A stretch of DNA of 64,000 nt, taken from Psychrobacter sp. PG1 (GTDB lineage Bacteria > Pseudomonadota > Gammaproteobacteria > Pseudomonadales > Moraxellaceae). The notes under the pieces are model-generated. The model made no database searches. It was not told the DNA's origin and worked only from the letters and a program-made list of their open reading frames with translations. Positions within the stretch are counted from its first letter, which is position 1. Each line of letters begins with the position of its first letter. The stretch covers positions 93,020-157,019 of the forward strand of contig NZ_JABUZG010000052.1 of assembly GCF_014897815.1 (NCBI RefSeq), written 5' to 3'. Below are positions 29,289 to 37,567 of this stretch, in pieces. A program made the position numbers and the translations under genes.

Positions 29289-29411
29289 ATGAGTAAAGGT
29301 CAAGACAGTAAAAAGAATGTAAAAAAGAAACCGCTATTAACGGCAAAAGAGAAAAAAGCCGCCAAACAATCTAAGAAAGACGACAACGGCAGTATCTTAG
29401 GTAAACATTAA
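29289..29411 (+). CDS. Small, highly basic protein (40 residues)
   Basis: An ORF too short for most gene finders, but well supported: AAGAGG lies eight bases before the ATG, and a strong terminator follows 26 bases after the stop. The product begins MSKGQDSKKNVKKKPLLT and continues with Lys/Ala-rich sequence ending GSILGKH; about a third of residues are Lys. No membrane segment. Such Lys-rich short proteins are often nucleic-acid associated, but I assign no function. Confidence 0.8.
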   Translation: MSKGQDSKKNVKKKPLLTAKEKKAAKQSKKDDNGSILGKH

Positions 29412-29436
29412 TATTTAGTGCATCATTGTGCCATTT

Positions 29437-29478
29437 AAAAAATGCCAATCGAACCTCACGGTTTGATTGGCATTTTTT
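29437..29478. terminator. Bidirectional terminator
   Basis: Stem AAAAAATGCCAATCGAACC / GTTTGATTGGCATTTTTT with a five-base loop and T runs on both strands. It separates the small basic protein from the convergent ynfA-like gene. Confidence 0.9.
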
Positions 29479-29499
29479 ATGCTAGGTGCGGTCTTTATG

Positions 29500-29838
29500 C
29501 TAAGCACCGCGCGGCGCAAACATAATAATTGCCATGCCTAATAACGCAACCGCAGAACCTACTATATCCCACGTGGTCGGCCTGATACCATTCACCGTCC
29601 ACAACCATAAAATAGCCATCGAAATATACACGCCGCCATAAGCCGCGTAGACTCTACCAGCTGCGGCAGGATGTAAAGACAACAGCCAAACGAAAGCGAC
29701 CAAGCTTAGTACGCCAGGGACAAGCAGCCAAATAGACTTACCTTCTCGCAGCCATAGATAAGGCAAATAGCAGCCCGCAATCTCTGCTAATGCGGTCAGC
29801 GCAAACAGTCCAACGGTTTTTAATTCAGTCAAAACCAT
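29500..29838 (-). CDS. YnfA/UPF0060-family small membrane protein
   Basis: A 112-residue inner-membrane protein with four helices, belonging to UPF0060 (YnfA), which is distantly related to small multidrug resistance transporters. Recognisable segments include [35 protein letters not shown] and [11 protein letters not shown]. Its start is six bases after the phzF-like stop, so they form one transcript. Transport substrate not established here. Confidence 0.92.
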   Translation of the reverse strand: MVLTELKTVGLFALTALAEIAGCYLPYLWLREGKSIWLLVPGVLSLVAFVWLLSLHPAAAGRVYAAYGGVYISMAILWLWTVNGIRPTTWDIVGSAVALLGMAIIMFAPRGA

Positions 29839-29844
29839 CTACTC

Positions 29845-30651
29845 CTAAACGGTGATAAAACCTGTCATATACTGTACGGCATTGCCAGAAATCATTACTC
29901 TGTCACCTGCGACGACACAGTCTAAAATACCGCCTCGTTTTGATGCTTGATAAGCGACCAAGTGATTTTTACCCAAACGCTCAGCCCATAATGGTGCTAA
30001 AGCAGTATGAGCCGAACCCGTCACTGGGTCTTCATCGCCACCATTGGCTGGCCAAAAATAACGTGAAATAAAATCATAGTTTTTGTAGTCAGCAGACTTA
30101 GCCTGACAAGTCACCACCACATCTAAAGGCGCAAGCTGTTTTAGCTGCTCGTTATCACGCGCTACTGTTAATACGTCGGACTCAGCATTATAAATCACAA
30201 AATAGGCTTGAGCATTTTTATAGACTTCAATGGGTGCAATAGATAGTCCTGCAAGCAAGCTATCAGGGATACTGTCAACTTTCTCAGGCTTAGTATTAGG
30301 AAAGTCCATTTGTATTTTGCTATCGTCTGTTTGCACAATGGTCAATATACCAACCGCTTTGGCTGAAAACTTAATACAGTCTAAATGAGGGTTTTTGTTA
30401 AATAACACAAAGGCTGACGCCAAGGTTGCATGCCCGCAAAATGCAATCTCAGTGAATGGTGAAAACCAGCGGATATGATAAATGCCTTTATCATCAAGAA
30501 CCATAAAAGCTGTCTCGGATAAGTTGTTTTCAAAAGCAATAGACTGCATCAAATCATCAGTGAGCCAGTTATCAGTGATAACAACTGCCGCTGAATTTCC
30601 TTTAAAAACGGTATCAGTGAAAGCATCGATGACATTAATTTCTAGTTGCAT
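29845..30651 (-). CDS. PhzF-family isomerase-like protein
   Basis: A 268-residue member of the diaminopimelate-epimerase-like PhzF/YddE fold. Visible: VIDAFTDTVFKGNSAAVV at the start (8-25), ENNLSETAF with the catalytic-type Glu (about 45), WFSPFTEIAFCGHATLASA (61-79) and DPVTGSAHTALAPLW near the end. Many members are uncharacterised; phenazine genes are not present, so this is not phenazine biosynthesis. Co-transcribed with the ynfA-like gene. Confidence 0.92.
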   Translation of the reverse strand: MQLEINVIDAFTDTVFKGNSAAVVITDNWLTDDLMQSIAFENNLSETAFMVLDDKGIYHIRWFSPFTEIAFCGHATLASAFVLFNKNPHLDCIKFSAKAVGILTIVQTDDSKIQMDFPNTKPEKVDSIPDSLLAGLSIAPIEVYKNAQAYFVIYNAESDVLTVARDNEQLKQLAPLDVVVTCQAKSADYKNYDFISRYFWPANGGDEDPVTGSAHTALAPLWAERLGKNHLVAYQASKRGGILDCVVAGDRVMISGNAVQYMTGFITV

Positions 30652-30724
30652 TTTATGTTCTCGCTTTATTTTTATAGATCTATGGTTTTATAGCTTTATG
30701 AATTTTATGGTGTTACTGGCAATA

Positions 30725-31054
30725 TCAATCAACAATAAATAGCTTAGCGCCTATCTTCGTTGACGAACGATGTGCAATCGTATTGTCCGCCACTTGATAA
30801 GTCATGCCCGCTGTTAAGGTGAAAGTACGACCATCTTTTAGTTCGGTGTTCAGCTCGCCCTCAACACAGAATAAAATATGTCCTTTATCGCACCAGTGAT
30901 CGGCAAGGTAGCCTGCGGAGTACTCAACCATATGCACATTGATATTGTTAAATTCGCAAGTCTTCCAATACCCCGTGCCCGTTTCACCTTTATTTTCTAC
31001 CGCTTCTACTGTCGTCCAATCGGTAATAGCAAAAGGTATATTTTTCATTTCCAT
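30725..31054 (-). CDS. DHCW-motif cupin-fold protein
   Basis: A 109-residue single-domain cupin. The segment YLADHWCDKGHILFCVEGEL (66-85) is the family hallmark (here DHWC), followed by LKDGRTFTLTAGMTYQVADN and a final GAKLFIVD. Metal-dependent function is unknown for the family. It lies 73 bases upstream of the phzF-like gene on the same strand. Confidence 0.88.
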   Translation of the reverse strand: MEMKNIPFAITDWTTVEAVENKGETGTGYWKTCEFNNINVHMVEYSAGYLADHWCDKGHILFCVEGELNTELKDGRTFTLTAGMTYQVADNTIAHRSSTKIGAKLFIVD

Positions 31055-31115
31055 AATGTCATCTCCCTGATTTTATTGTTCATTCATTTATCATAAAATC
31101 TTTACTTACTATACC

Positions 31116-31577
31116 TCAAATCCAGCGCCGCACTTTATTTAGATAATCCTGATAAGTTTTGCCGAATTTTCGTGCCATCATCTGCTCTTCTGGCTGGATT
31201 TGAAAGCGCGTCATATAAAGTATAAAAATAGGCAATAATACAAACGCCAGAAAGTGAGAAAGATAGAACGCCCAGCCTAATAGTATAAGCACCAAGCCAA
31301 CATACATCGGATTGCGGCTATACTGATATACGCCGCTGGTCACTAAACTAGAGACCTTCTCTAACGCTTGCGGATTGGGCGTGGTCTGAGCTATTCTAAA
31401 TTGAGTCACACCCATAATACCTAAGCTCAGCCCTATCACACCCAAACACCCTGCCAGTGTAGTTGAGCCGTTGAGTGAGAACGTCAAAGTAGGAAGCATT
31501 TTAGAGACGCCATACATAGCAGCGGCGGTAATAATAACTTGAGCGACTGGAGGGACTTTAAGTGCTAGAGCGTTCAT
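31116..31577 (-). CDS. Isoprenylcysteine methyltransferase-like membrane protein
   Basis: A 153-residue integral membrane protein with about four helices and the ICMT/PEMT-type SAM-binding region: GVYQYSRNPMYVGLVLILLG (about 86-105) and a late QPEEQMMARKFGKTYQDYLNKVRRWI, typical of the family 'methyltransferase family protein' (phospholipid methyltransferase-like). The natural substrate is unknown. It is upstream of the cupin gene on the same strand with 61 bases between. Confidence 0.9.
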   Translation of the reverse strand: MNALALKVPPVAQVIITAAAMYGVSKMLPTLTFSLNGSTTLAGCLGVIGLSLGIMGVTQFRIAQTTPNPQALEKVSSLVTSGVYQYSRNPMYVGLVLILLGWAFYLSHFLAFVLLPIFILYMTRFQIQPEEQMMARKFGKTYQDYLNKVRRWI

Positions 31578-31903
31578 GATTAGACCTTATAGCGCGTTAA
31601 ATGACAAACCTGAACAATGAGTGCTCATGATACCTGCTAACTATTTTCGTTTTAATTGTTTACTTTTAGCCCTTTACTATTTAAACCGTCAAAAAATAAT
31701 TATTCTTACCTTTTAGATGGCTTTATCATTTATTTTTATTCTTTGCTCGCTAACCATATCACTGTATTTATACGGTTAACGGGGATTGTTATTTATCAAA
31801 ATAACGCCATTTATGTAAAGTAAAAACATATATAAAAATATAATACCTCATAGAGGATTATGTCTTAAAGTTGTCTTTAAATTTAAATGAGGAAACTGGC
31901 ATC
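31578..31903. other. Divergent intergenic region before htpX
   Basis: About 325 AT-rich bases holding promoters for the methyltransferase-like gene and htpX. No repeat or RNA gene seen. A heat-shock promoter would be expected but I cannot point to one. Confidence 0.35.
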
Positions 31904-32818
31904 ATGATGCGTATTGGATTGTTCTTATTGACCAACTTAGCGGTGATTGTGGTATTTAGCATCGTGTTTGGTATTTTATCCAGATTCTTTGGGATTGGTG
32001 GCGTACATGGTGCGGGCGGGTTAAATTACACCAGTCTTGCCATTATGTGCGGCGTATACGGCATGGTTGGTTCGATGGTATCACTATTTATCTCGAAGTG
32101 GATGGCCAAAAGATCAACGGGAACGGTGGTTATTGAAACGCCAAGCAATGCCACTGAAAAATGGCTTGTAGATACGGTCGCTAGACAAGCGCGAGCGGTA
32201 AATATTGGCATGCCAGAAGTAGGAATTTTTAATAATTCTCAGCCAAACGCGTTTGCCACAGGCTGGAATAAAAACAAAGCGTTGGTCGCTGTTTCATCTG
32301 GCTTACTGCAAAGCATGACACCCGATGAAGTAGAAGCGGTATTGGCGCATGAAATTGGTCACGTGGCAAACGGTGATATGGTCACGCTGGCGCTCATCCA
32401 AGGGGTGGTAAACGCCTTTGTGATGTTCTTTGCGCGTATTATTGGTAGCTTCGTCGATCGGACGGTGTTTAAAAATACCAGTGATAGCCCAGGTATTGGT
32501 TACTTCATCACGAGTATTGTGATGGATATTTTGCTTGGATTTTTGGCGTCTGCCATCGTAATGTGGTTCTCGCGTCTACGCGAATTCCGTGCCGATCAGA
32601 TGGGTGCAAAGCTTGCTAGCAAAGACAAAATGATTAGTGCGCTTGATGCTTTACGTCCTTCCGAGCAGCGTCCCGATCAAATGCCTGAGAGCATGAAAGC
32701 ATTTGCTATTTCATCAGGACAATCTACGGGCTTTAGTATCGCAAACCTTTTCCGCTCACATCCAACGCTTGATGACCGTATTGCGGCGTTGAGAAATTAT
32801 AACCCTAGTGAGGGGTGA
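31904..32818 (+). CDS. htpX: Membrane metalloprotease HtpX
   Basis: Heat-shock zinc endoprotease of the inner membrane (M48 family) that degrades misfolded membrane proteins with FtsH. The N-terminus [18 protein letters not shown] is canonical, which fixes the start at 31904 with GAGG upstream rather than at a TTG 11 codons earlier. Zinc site [12 protein letters not shown], and later [10 protein letters not shown] segment ([14 protein letters not shown]) with the third ligand. Four membrane helices. The end [13 protein letters not shown] is typical. Confidence 0.97.
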   Translation: MMRIGLFLLTNLAVIVVFSIVFGILSRFFGIGGVHGAGGLNYTSLAIMCGVYGMVGSMVSLFISKWMAKRSTGTVVIETPSNATEKWLVDTVARQARAVNIGMPEVGIFNNSQPNAFATGWNKNKALVAVSSGLLQSMTPDEVEAVLAHEIGHVANGDMVTLALIQGVVNAFVMFFARIIGSFVDRTVFKNTSDSPGIGYFITSIVMDILLGFLASAIVMWFSRLREFRADQMGAKLASKDKMISALDALRPSEQRPDQMPESMKAFAISSGQSTGFSIANLFRSHPTLDDRIAALRNYNPSEG

Positions 32819-33161
32819 TAGAAGACTCTTGAAATGCTAAGGGCATAATTTGTAGATTGAATTGACCGTCTATGGATTATGCCTTAGCTTTTGATTAAAG
32901 CATAGAAAGACCTAGTTAAGCGAATATAAGTCAGTTGTAATTGAGGAACCATTAAATGAATATAGTTGATTCAATCTAAAAGAGATAAAAAGCAACCGAA
33001 TGTGTATGTCATAACTCAAGAGGAGGTTAATGCTGTAACTCCTTTTTAGTCGATTGACTAAACTTCTTTATTCAAAGGAGCCAATTTATTAGAACTAATT
33101 CAAAGATAATAAGCTGGACAAGACGTCCAACTTATAGAACCTCTATTATGATATATTGCTT
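32819..33161. other. AT-rich intergenic region
   Basis: About 340 bases between convergent genes. A stretch at 32963-33046 is open in one frame and reads IQSKRDKKQPNVYVITQEEV but lacks a proper start, so it is at most a relic. No terminator with a clear T run was found. Confidence 0.35.
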
Positions 33162-33527
33162 TCAATCACGGAAAAATGCCGCTTTTCTATAAGCATCATC
33201 AGAAGCTTGTGCCTCACATTGTTCACAATACTCAGTTATATTTTGATAGTACTCTACAAGCTGATCTTCATCTAAAATATTAGGACATTCTGTTGGTGCT
33301 TCTTCACATTCATGATTGTAACCAGGACACTGAACATCTTCGATTAAGTGTCTAATACAGTTATTAAAATGATATTTTTGTGGGTCTGATAATTTATCAA
33401 ACCCATTAATAACAGCAAATTTTGCAATTCCAATAACAACATCTTTATCTGCATTATTATCAGCAGCAGCTTCTTCAATAATTTCTACATTATTGTTAAT
33501 AATCTCTTCTAGAGCTTGTAAGTTCAT
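33162..33527 (-). CDS. Hypothetical acidic, cysteine-rich protein
   Basis: A 121-residue protein that I do not recognise. It is strongly acidic, has no signal peptide or membrane segment, and carries seven Cys clustered in the second half (NNCIRHL, VQCPGYNHECEE, TECPN, EYCEQCEAQ), spaced like metal ligands. The start at 33527 is chosen because AAGGATGG lies upstream; an ATG three codons earlier overlaps that site. Gene and flanks are AT richer than the neighbours, which suggests recent acquisition. Confidence 0.65.
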   Translation of the reverse strand: MNLQALEEIINNNVEIIEEAAADNNADKDVVIGIAKFAVINGFDKLSDPQKYHFNNCIRHLIEDVQCPGYNHECEEAPTECPNILDEDQLVEYYQNITEYCEQCEAQASDDAYRKAAFFRD

Positions 33528-33674
33528 AAAATCCATCCTTATTTATGTAATTTAGAAATTCGATTATCTACTAATATTTTAACTATGTGCAAGTAAGTAA
33601 TCGTAGTGTGTATATAGCGGATAGCAGGATTGGCTCCCCTACCTCCTCGTAAAATTAAAGTAAAAACTCAGACA

Positions 33675-33708
33675 TAAAAAAAGCCTATCTATAAAAGATA
33701 GGCTTTTC
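33675..33708 (-). terminator. Terminator after the carboxynorspermidine dehydrogenase gene
   Basis: Stem AAAAGCCTATCT / AGATAGGCTTTT with a six-base loop; seven T follow on the minus strand. Confidence 0.9.
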
Positions 33709-33725
33709 TAAATCGAACTTATTAT

Positions 33726-35000
33726 TTAAATATCAAACGCTAACGCTCTGTCGCCTTCGCTATCTTTGATACGCGTTGGCAAACCAATCTTATTCAATAG
33801 ATTGATAAATGGCTTGGCATCCAACTCTTCGACGTTGACCATCTTGCCAGCATCCCACTCACCAGTTGCGACCAGAATCGCAGCAGCGACGGGTGGTACG
33901 CCTGCGGTATAAGAGATACCTTGGCTACCAACTTCGTTATAAGCGTCTTTATGATCTGAGATATTGTAAATAAATACCTCGCTATCGACGCCGTTGATTT
34001 TGCCTTTGACTTTGTCACCGATGCAGGTCTTGCCCGTATAGTTCGGTGCAAGAGAGCTTGGGTCTGGCAGTACCGCTTTGACCACTTTTAACGGAATTAC
34101 TTCTTGCCCTTCAGCAGTCATCACTGGCTGCTCAGAGAGTAGACCCAAACTTTGTAGCACAGTGAATACATTAATATAATGCTCACCAAATCCCATCCAA
34201 AAACGGATATTTGGTACGTCTAAATTGGCGGATAACGAATGCACTTCATCATGACCACTTAAATAACTGTTTTGCACGCCAACCACTGGTAAATCGTCAG
34301 TACGCTTCACTTCGAACATTTTATTAGACTGCCACTTGCTGTCCTGCCAAGAGTAGACCGTACCGGTAAATTCACGGAAGTTAATCTCAGGATCGAAGTT
34401 AGTAGCGAAGTATTTACCGTGGCTGCCAGCATTGATATCAATGATATCGATATCCGTCACCGAACCTGCATCCATCATGTCATAGCCAAGACGCGCATAG
34501 GCGTTGACCATACCGGGGTCAAATCCAGCCCCTAAAATCGCCGTGACATTATTGTCCGCACAGCGCTGTTTGCGCTGCCATTCGTAATTGTCATACCATG
34601 GCGGCGTCTCGCAAATCTTGCGTGGATCTTCGTGAATGGCAGTATCGATATAAGCAACACCTGTCTCGATACAAGCTTCCAATACCGTCATATTGATAAA
34701 TGCCGAACCGACATTGATGACGATTTGGATACCCGACTCTTGAATCAACTGTATCAGCGCTTGAGTATCCATAGCATCCACTTGGTGCGTATGCAATACG
34801 GCAGGCTGCTTGAAGCTATTTTTATCTTTCACGCTTTGGGCGATGGCATCACATTTATCTTGCGTGCGCGAGGCAATATGAATCTCGCCAAGGATATCGT
34901 TATGCATCGCACATTTATGCGCGACCACTTGAGCGACACCGCCGGCTCCGATGATGAGTACGTCTTTTTTGCTAGATTTGGCTTGTTGGTTTGTGTTCAA
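33726..35000 (-). CDS. Carboxynorspermidine/carboxyspermidine dehydrogenase (saccharopine dehydrogenase family)
   Basis: NADPH-dependent enzyme that condenses aspartate semialdehyde with a diamine (putrescine or diaminopropane) to form carboxy(nor)spermidine. The N-terminal Rossmann motif LIIGAGGVAQVVAHKC (15-30) and the ILGAGFDPGMVNAYARLGYD segment are typical, and the partner decarboxylase nspC lies directly upstream, which decides the assignment over a lysine-pathway enzyme. Translation starts at TTG (35000) behind a very strong AGGAGG eight bases away. A 285-base leader with a short ORF and hairpin separates it from nspC and carries its own likely promoter. Which polyamine is made (spermidine or norspermidine) cannot be read from sequence. 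Confidence 0.93.
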   Translation of the reverse strand: MNTNQQAKSSKKDVLIIGAGGVAQVVAHKCAMHNDILGEIHIASRTQDKCDAIAQSVKDKNSFKQPAVLHTHQVDAMDTQALIQLIQESGIQIVINVGSAFINMTVLEACIETGVAYIDTAIHEDPRKICETPPWYDNYEWQRKQRCADNNVTAILGAGFDPGMVNAYARLGYDMMDAGSVTDIDIIDINAGSHGKYFATNFDPEINFREFTGTVYSWQDSKWQSNKMFEVKRTDDLPVVGVQNSYLSGHDEVHSLSANLDVPNIRFWMGFGEHYINVFTVLQSLGLLSEQPVMTAEGQEVIPLKVVKAVLPDPSSLAPNYTGKTCIGDKVKGKINGVDSEVFIYNISDHKDAYNEVGSQGISYTAGVPPVAAAILVATGEWDAGKMVNVEELDAKPFINLLNKIGLPTRIKDSEGDRALAFDI

Positions 35001-35081
35001 TGAACAATCCTCCTTTGTGTCTCTGTCGATACCATCGATAGTGGCGAGTCAAAACAGAAACGAGTGAATGATATGCGTGAA

Positions 35082-35132
35082 TTAAAAAGGAAGACCGAGG
35101 AAAACCCACGCACCCGTCGGGCAAAGCACCAT
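35082..35132 (-). CDS. Possible leader peptide (16 residues) upstream of the polyamine dehydrogenase
   Basis: ATG at 35132 opens 16 codons, MVLCPTGAWVFLGLPF, ending in TAA 82 bases before the dehydrogenase TTG. It starts about 20 bases after a predicted transcription start, and its first codons form the 3' arm of a hairpin with the 5' end of the leader. No ribosome site is obvious. The composition (Cys, Pro, Trp, Gly, Phe) is not that of random AT-rich DNA. It may be a regulatory uORF; this is inference. Confidence 0.4.
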   Translation of the reverse strand: MVLCPTGAWVFLGLPF

Positions 35133-35164
35133 TTGATTGTTGGCTTTTGCCCGTGGCGATTATA
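35111..35164 (-). promoter_or_regulatory. Extended -10 promoter and 5' hairpin of the polyamine dehydrogenase leader
   Basis: On the minus strand TGTTATAAT (35159-35167) is an extended -10 box; no good -35 is visible. Transcription from it would begin near CACGGGCAAAAGCC, which pairs with GGTGCTTTGCCCG (35116-35128) to form a stem of about nine pairs with a bulge. The stem buries the start of the 16-codon ORF. Confidence 0.5.
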
Positions 35165-35285
35165 ACAATTTTTATGAAGACATCGGTAAAAATAATGTAT
35201 AAAAAACAGACGAGTTAAAGTCATTCAAAAACACACTTAAGTCTTTGTTTTCTAAAATTCAAATCAATTTATCGACACAACTAAA

Positions 35286-36524
35286 CTAAGACAAGCTGGC
35301 TTTGTAATCTTGATAATCAAAATTGCGCTGCACATCTATACTGCCATCTAGACGACGAATCACAATTGCTGGCATATTAACACCATTGAACCAGTTCTTT
35401 TTCACCATGGTATAACCTGCGGCATTACCAAACGCAATCTTATCACCTATTGTTAGGTTATTTGGCAAGGCATACTCACCAAAGATATCGCCCGCCAAAC
35501 AAGAACGACCATAAATAATGGTATTATCAGCTGACTTAGCGTTCTCGCTGATGGGGGCGATATTGGTAGGGTCGATATCAAGAGAGGCAATATTCATTAA
35601 ATCACTATTAACAGCCGCTATCGGCGCTGACTCACGGTAAATTAACAAATCAAGCATGTGCGCTTCAATGGATGAATCTACTACAGCGAGATTTTTTTCA
35701 TTGTGCATAGTATCTAAGACGGTCGTGACCAATGACCCAGCACCATGGATACTTGCCTCACCCGGTTCAAGATAAACTTGCACCCCATATTTTTCACTAA
35801 AGCCTTTTAACCTGTCAGCCAGTTTTTCTAGTGGATAATCAGGCGCGATAAAGTGAATACCACCGCCCAAACTCACCCACTCAAGCTGCGCTAAAATATC
35901 ACCAAATCTGTCTTCGATATCTGCCAAGCTGGCACTAAAGGCTTCAAAGCTGTCATTTTCGCAGTTGTTATGAATCATTACCCCAGTAATGTCATCAAGT
36001 ACCGCTGAAATCTTGTTTTTATCATGTTCACCCAAACGGCTAAAAGGACGCGCAGGATCAGCGATGATAAACGATGAATTACTGGTCTTTGGGTTCAATC
36101 GTAAACCGACAGGAATGTTTTTAGAACGCGCTTGTGACCCAAATGTATTGAGTTGCGAGATAGAGTTAAAGATAATTTTATCAGCATAGCTCAATACTTC
36201 ATCGATCTCATCAGCACTATAGGCGACGCTGTAAGCATGAGTTTCTTTTTTATTATCACTGTCTTTACCTTTACCAAAAGTCTCGTAGCCAAGTCTAACT
36301 TCATTGAGTGACGATGACGTTGTGCCGTGCAAATAAGGCTGCATCACATCAAACACGCCCCAAGTTGCAAAGCATTTGAGCGCGAGCAAGGCCTTTGCGC
36401 CTGATAGCTCGCACAGCCGCGAGATAATCTGCATATTGGCAACGATTGCCGCTTCATCGAGCAAATAATAAGGCGTGGGCGGTAGAGATGATTGGGTAAT
36501 GTTTAGCGAAGTTTTTGCATTCAT
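35286..36524 (-). CDS. nspC: Carboxynorspermidine decarboxylase NspC
   Basis: PLP-dependent fold-III decarboxylase that converts carboxynorspermidine or carboxyspermidine to the triamine. PLP lysine lies in GAKALLALKCFATWGVF (about 42-58), with YYLLDEAAIVANM ahead of it; GGGIHFIAPDY, EPGEAS and the late YGRSCLAGDIFGEY are typical of NspC. 412 residues is slightly longer than Vibrio NspC (about 377-390). It is upstream of the dehydrogenase, whereas in Vibrio the dehydrogenase comes first. Confidence 0.95.
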   Translation of the reverse strand: MNAKTSLNITQSSLPPTPYYLLDEAAIVANMQIISRLCELSGAKALLALKCFATWGVFDVMQPYLHGTTSSSLNEVRLGYETFGKGKDSDNKKETHAYSVAYSADEIDEVLSYADKIIFNSISQLNTFGSQARSKNIPVGLRLNPKTSNSSFIIADPARPFSRLGEHDKNKISAVLDDITGVMIHNNCENDSFEAFSASLADIEDRFGDILAQLEWVSLGGGIHFIAPDYPLEKLADRLKGFSEKYGVQVYLEPGEASIHGAGSLVTTVLDTMHNEKNLAVVDSSIEAHMLDLLIYRESAPIAAVNSDLMNIASLDIDPTNIAPISENAKSADNTIIYGRSCLAGDIFGEYALPNNLTIGDKIAFGNAAGYTMVKKNWFNGVNMPAIVIRRLDGSIDVQRNFDYQDYKASLS

Positions 36525-36614
36525 AAGAGGTTACCTAATAGCTGCTGTTGGCATCATGACAGACATAAATATTTGCGCTATAGTAGACTAAATTCATCAT
36601 AATTAGAATATCTT

Positions 36615-37280
36615 ATGTCACTATCAACCGATTATTCCACTGCTACTAGCCAAGCTTATTCATCGCAGCTCGACCCAAAAAATATTCATTTAGAACATCT
36701 TGATGCTAATGCGCGTACAGTACTGGAGTTTTGGTTCGACAAAGACAATGAGCAATATTGGTTTGCGCAAAATGATGCTTTTGATAAGCAGATAAAGGAT
36801 AAATTCGGTGACATCTGGCATGCGGCAAAGCAAGGTGAATACGTGACATGGCGTATCGCCAACGCACCAACCGATAGCAATAGCTCCATCACGGCGTTGG
36901 CAGGCAGACTAGCAGAAATTATTGTCTTAGATCAGTTTTCGCGTAATTTGTGCCGCGGGCAAGCAGGCGCTTTTGCACAAGATAGTATGGCTATCGCATT
37001 GGCACAAGAGGCTATTGGACAACCACACTTTGATACGTTACCGACTGAATGGCGCAAGTTTATCATCATGCCATTTATGCACTCTGAATCATTGATGATC
37101 CATAAGCGCTACTTACCATTGTTTGAAAAATTACATGATGACAATACGCTGGATTTCGAAAATCGTCATAAAGATATCATTGAGCAATTCGGTCGCTATC
37201 CGCATCGCAATGACATTTTAGATCGCGAGTCAACGGATGAAGAAGAAGCCTTCTTGCAACAACCGAACTCGTCGTTTTAG
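36615..37280 (+). CDS. DUF924-family protein
   Basis: A 221-residue soluble helical protein of DUF924, a TPR-like family of unknown function. Visible signature segments: VLEFWFDKDNEQYWFAQND, IIVLDQFSRNLCRGQAGAFAQD and the late HKDIIEQFGRYPHRNDILDRESTDEEEAFL. It is divergent from nspC with 90 bases between starts. Confidence 0.92.
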   Translation: MSLSTDYSTATSQAYSSQLDPKNIHLEHLDANARTVLEFWFDKDNEQYWFAQNDAFDKQIKDKFGDIWHAAKQGEYVTWRIANAPTDSNSSITALAGRLAEIIVLDQFSRNLCRGQAGAFAQDSMAIALAQEAIGQPHFDTLPTEWRKFIIMPFMHSESLMIHKRYLPLFEKLHDDNTLDFENRHKDIIEQFGRYPHRNDILDRESTDEEEAFLQQPNSSF

Positions 37281-37442
37281 CGCTTATATATCTATATAAT
37301 TGATTGCAATATGGTTTATTGTAATATAGTTACTTCAACTCAAAAGAAGTGTGAAGTACAAGGCAACCAAGTATAGGCATATATAATATTTCAAGCGAGA
37401 GGAACGCCGAACTCTTTTATAGTGCAATGGCTTGACTATCAT

Positions 37443-37490
37443 AATAAAGCAAGGGCTGAATCAGATAACTGGTTCAGCCCTTGCTTTATT
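37443..37490. terminator. Strong bidirectional hairpin terminator
   Basis: Perfect 18-base inverted repeat AATAAAGCAAGGGCTGAA / TTCAGCCCTTGCTTTATT with a 12-base loop, between convergent genes. Confidence 0.75.
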
Positions 37491-37567
37491 CTACTTACTC
37501 TTTAGATATTTTCGTCCAGATTGGTGCTTTTATTCAGATTAAGAACACGTCTTAGTTCACTTAATTA

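Noticed and set aside
29845..30651. Phenazine biosynthesis locus
   Set aside because: Only a PhzF-fold protein is present; the other phz genes are absent and most PhzF-like proteins are unrelated to phenazines.
32963..33046. Short coding-like stretch IQSKRDKKQPNVYVITQEEV
   Set aside because: Only 27 codons, no proper start and no context; could be chance.
34997..35224. 75-codon ORF over the polyamine leader
   Set aside because: In another frame than the 16-codon ORF, no ribosome site, and it overlaps the promoter; its reading is a by-product of the GC-richer leader.
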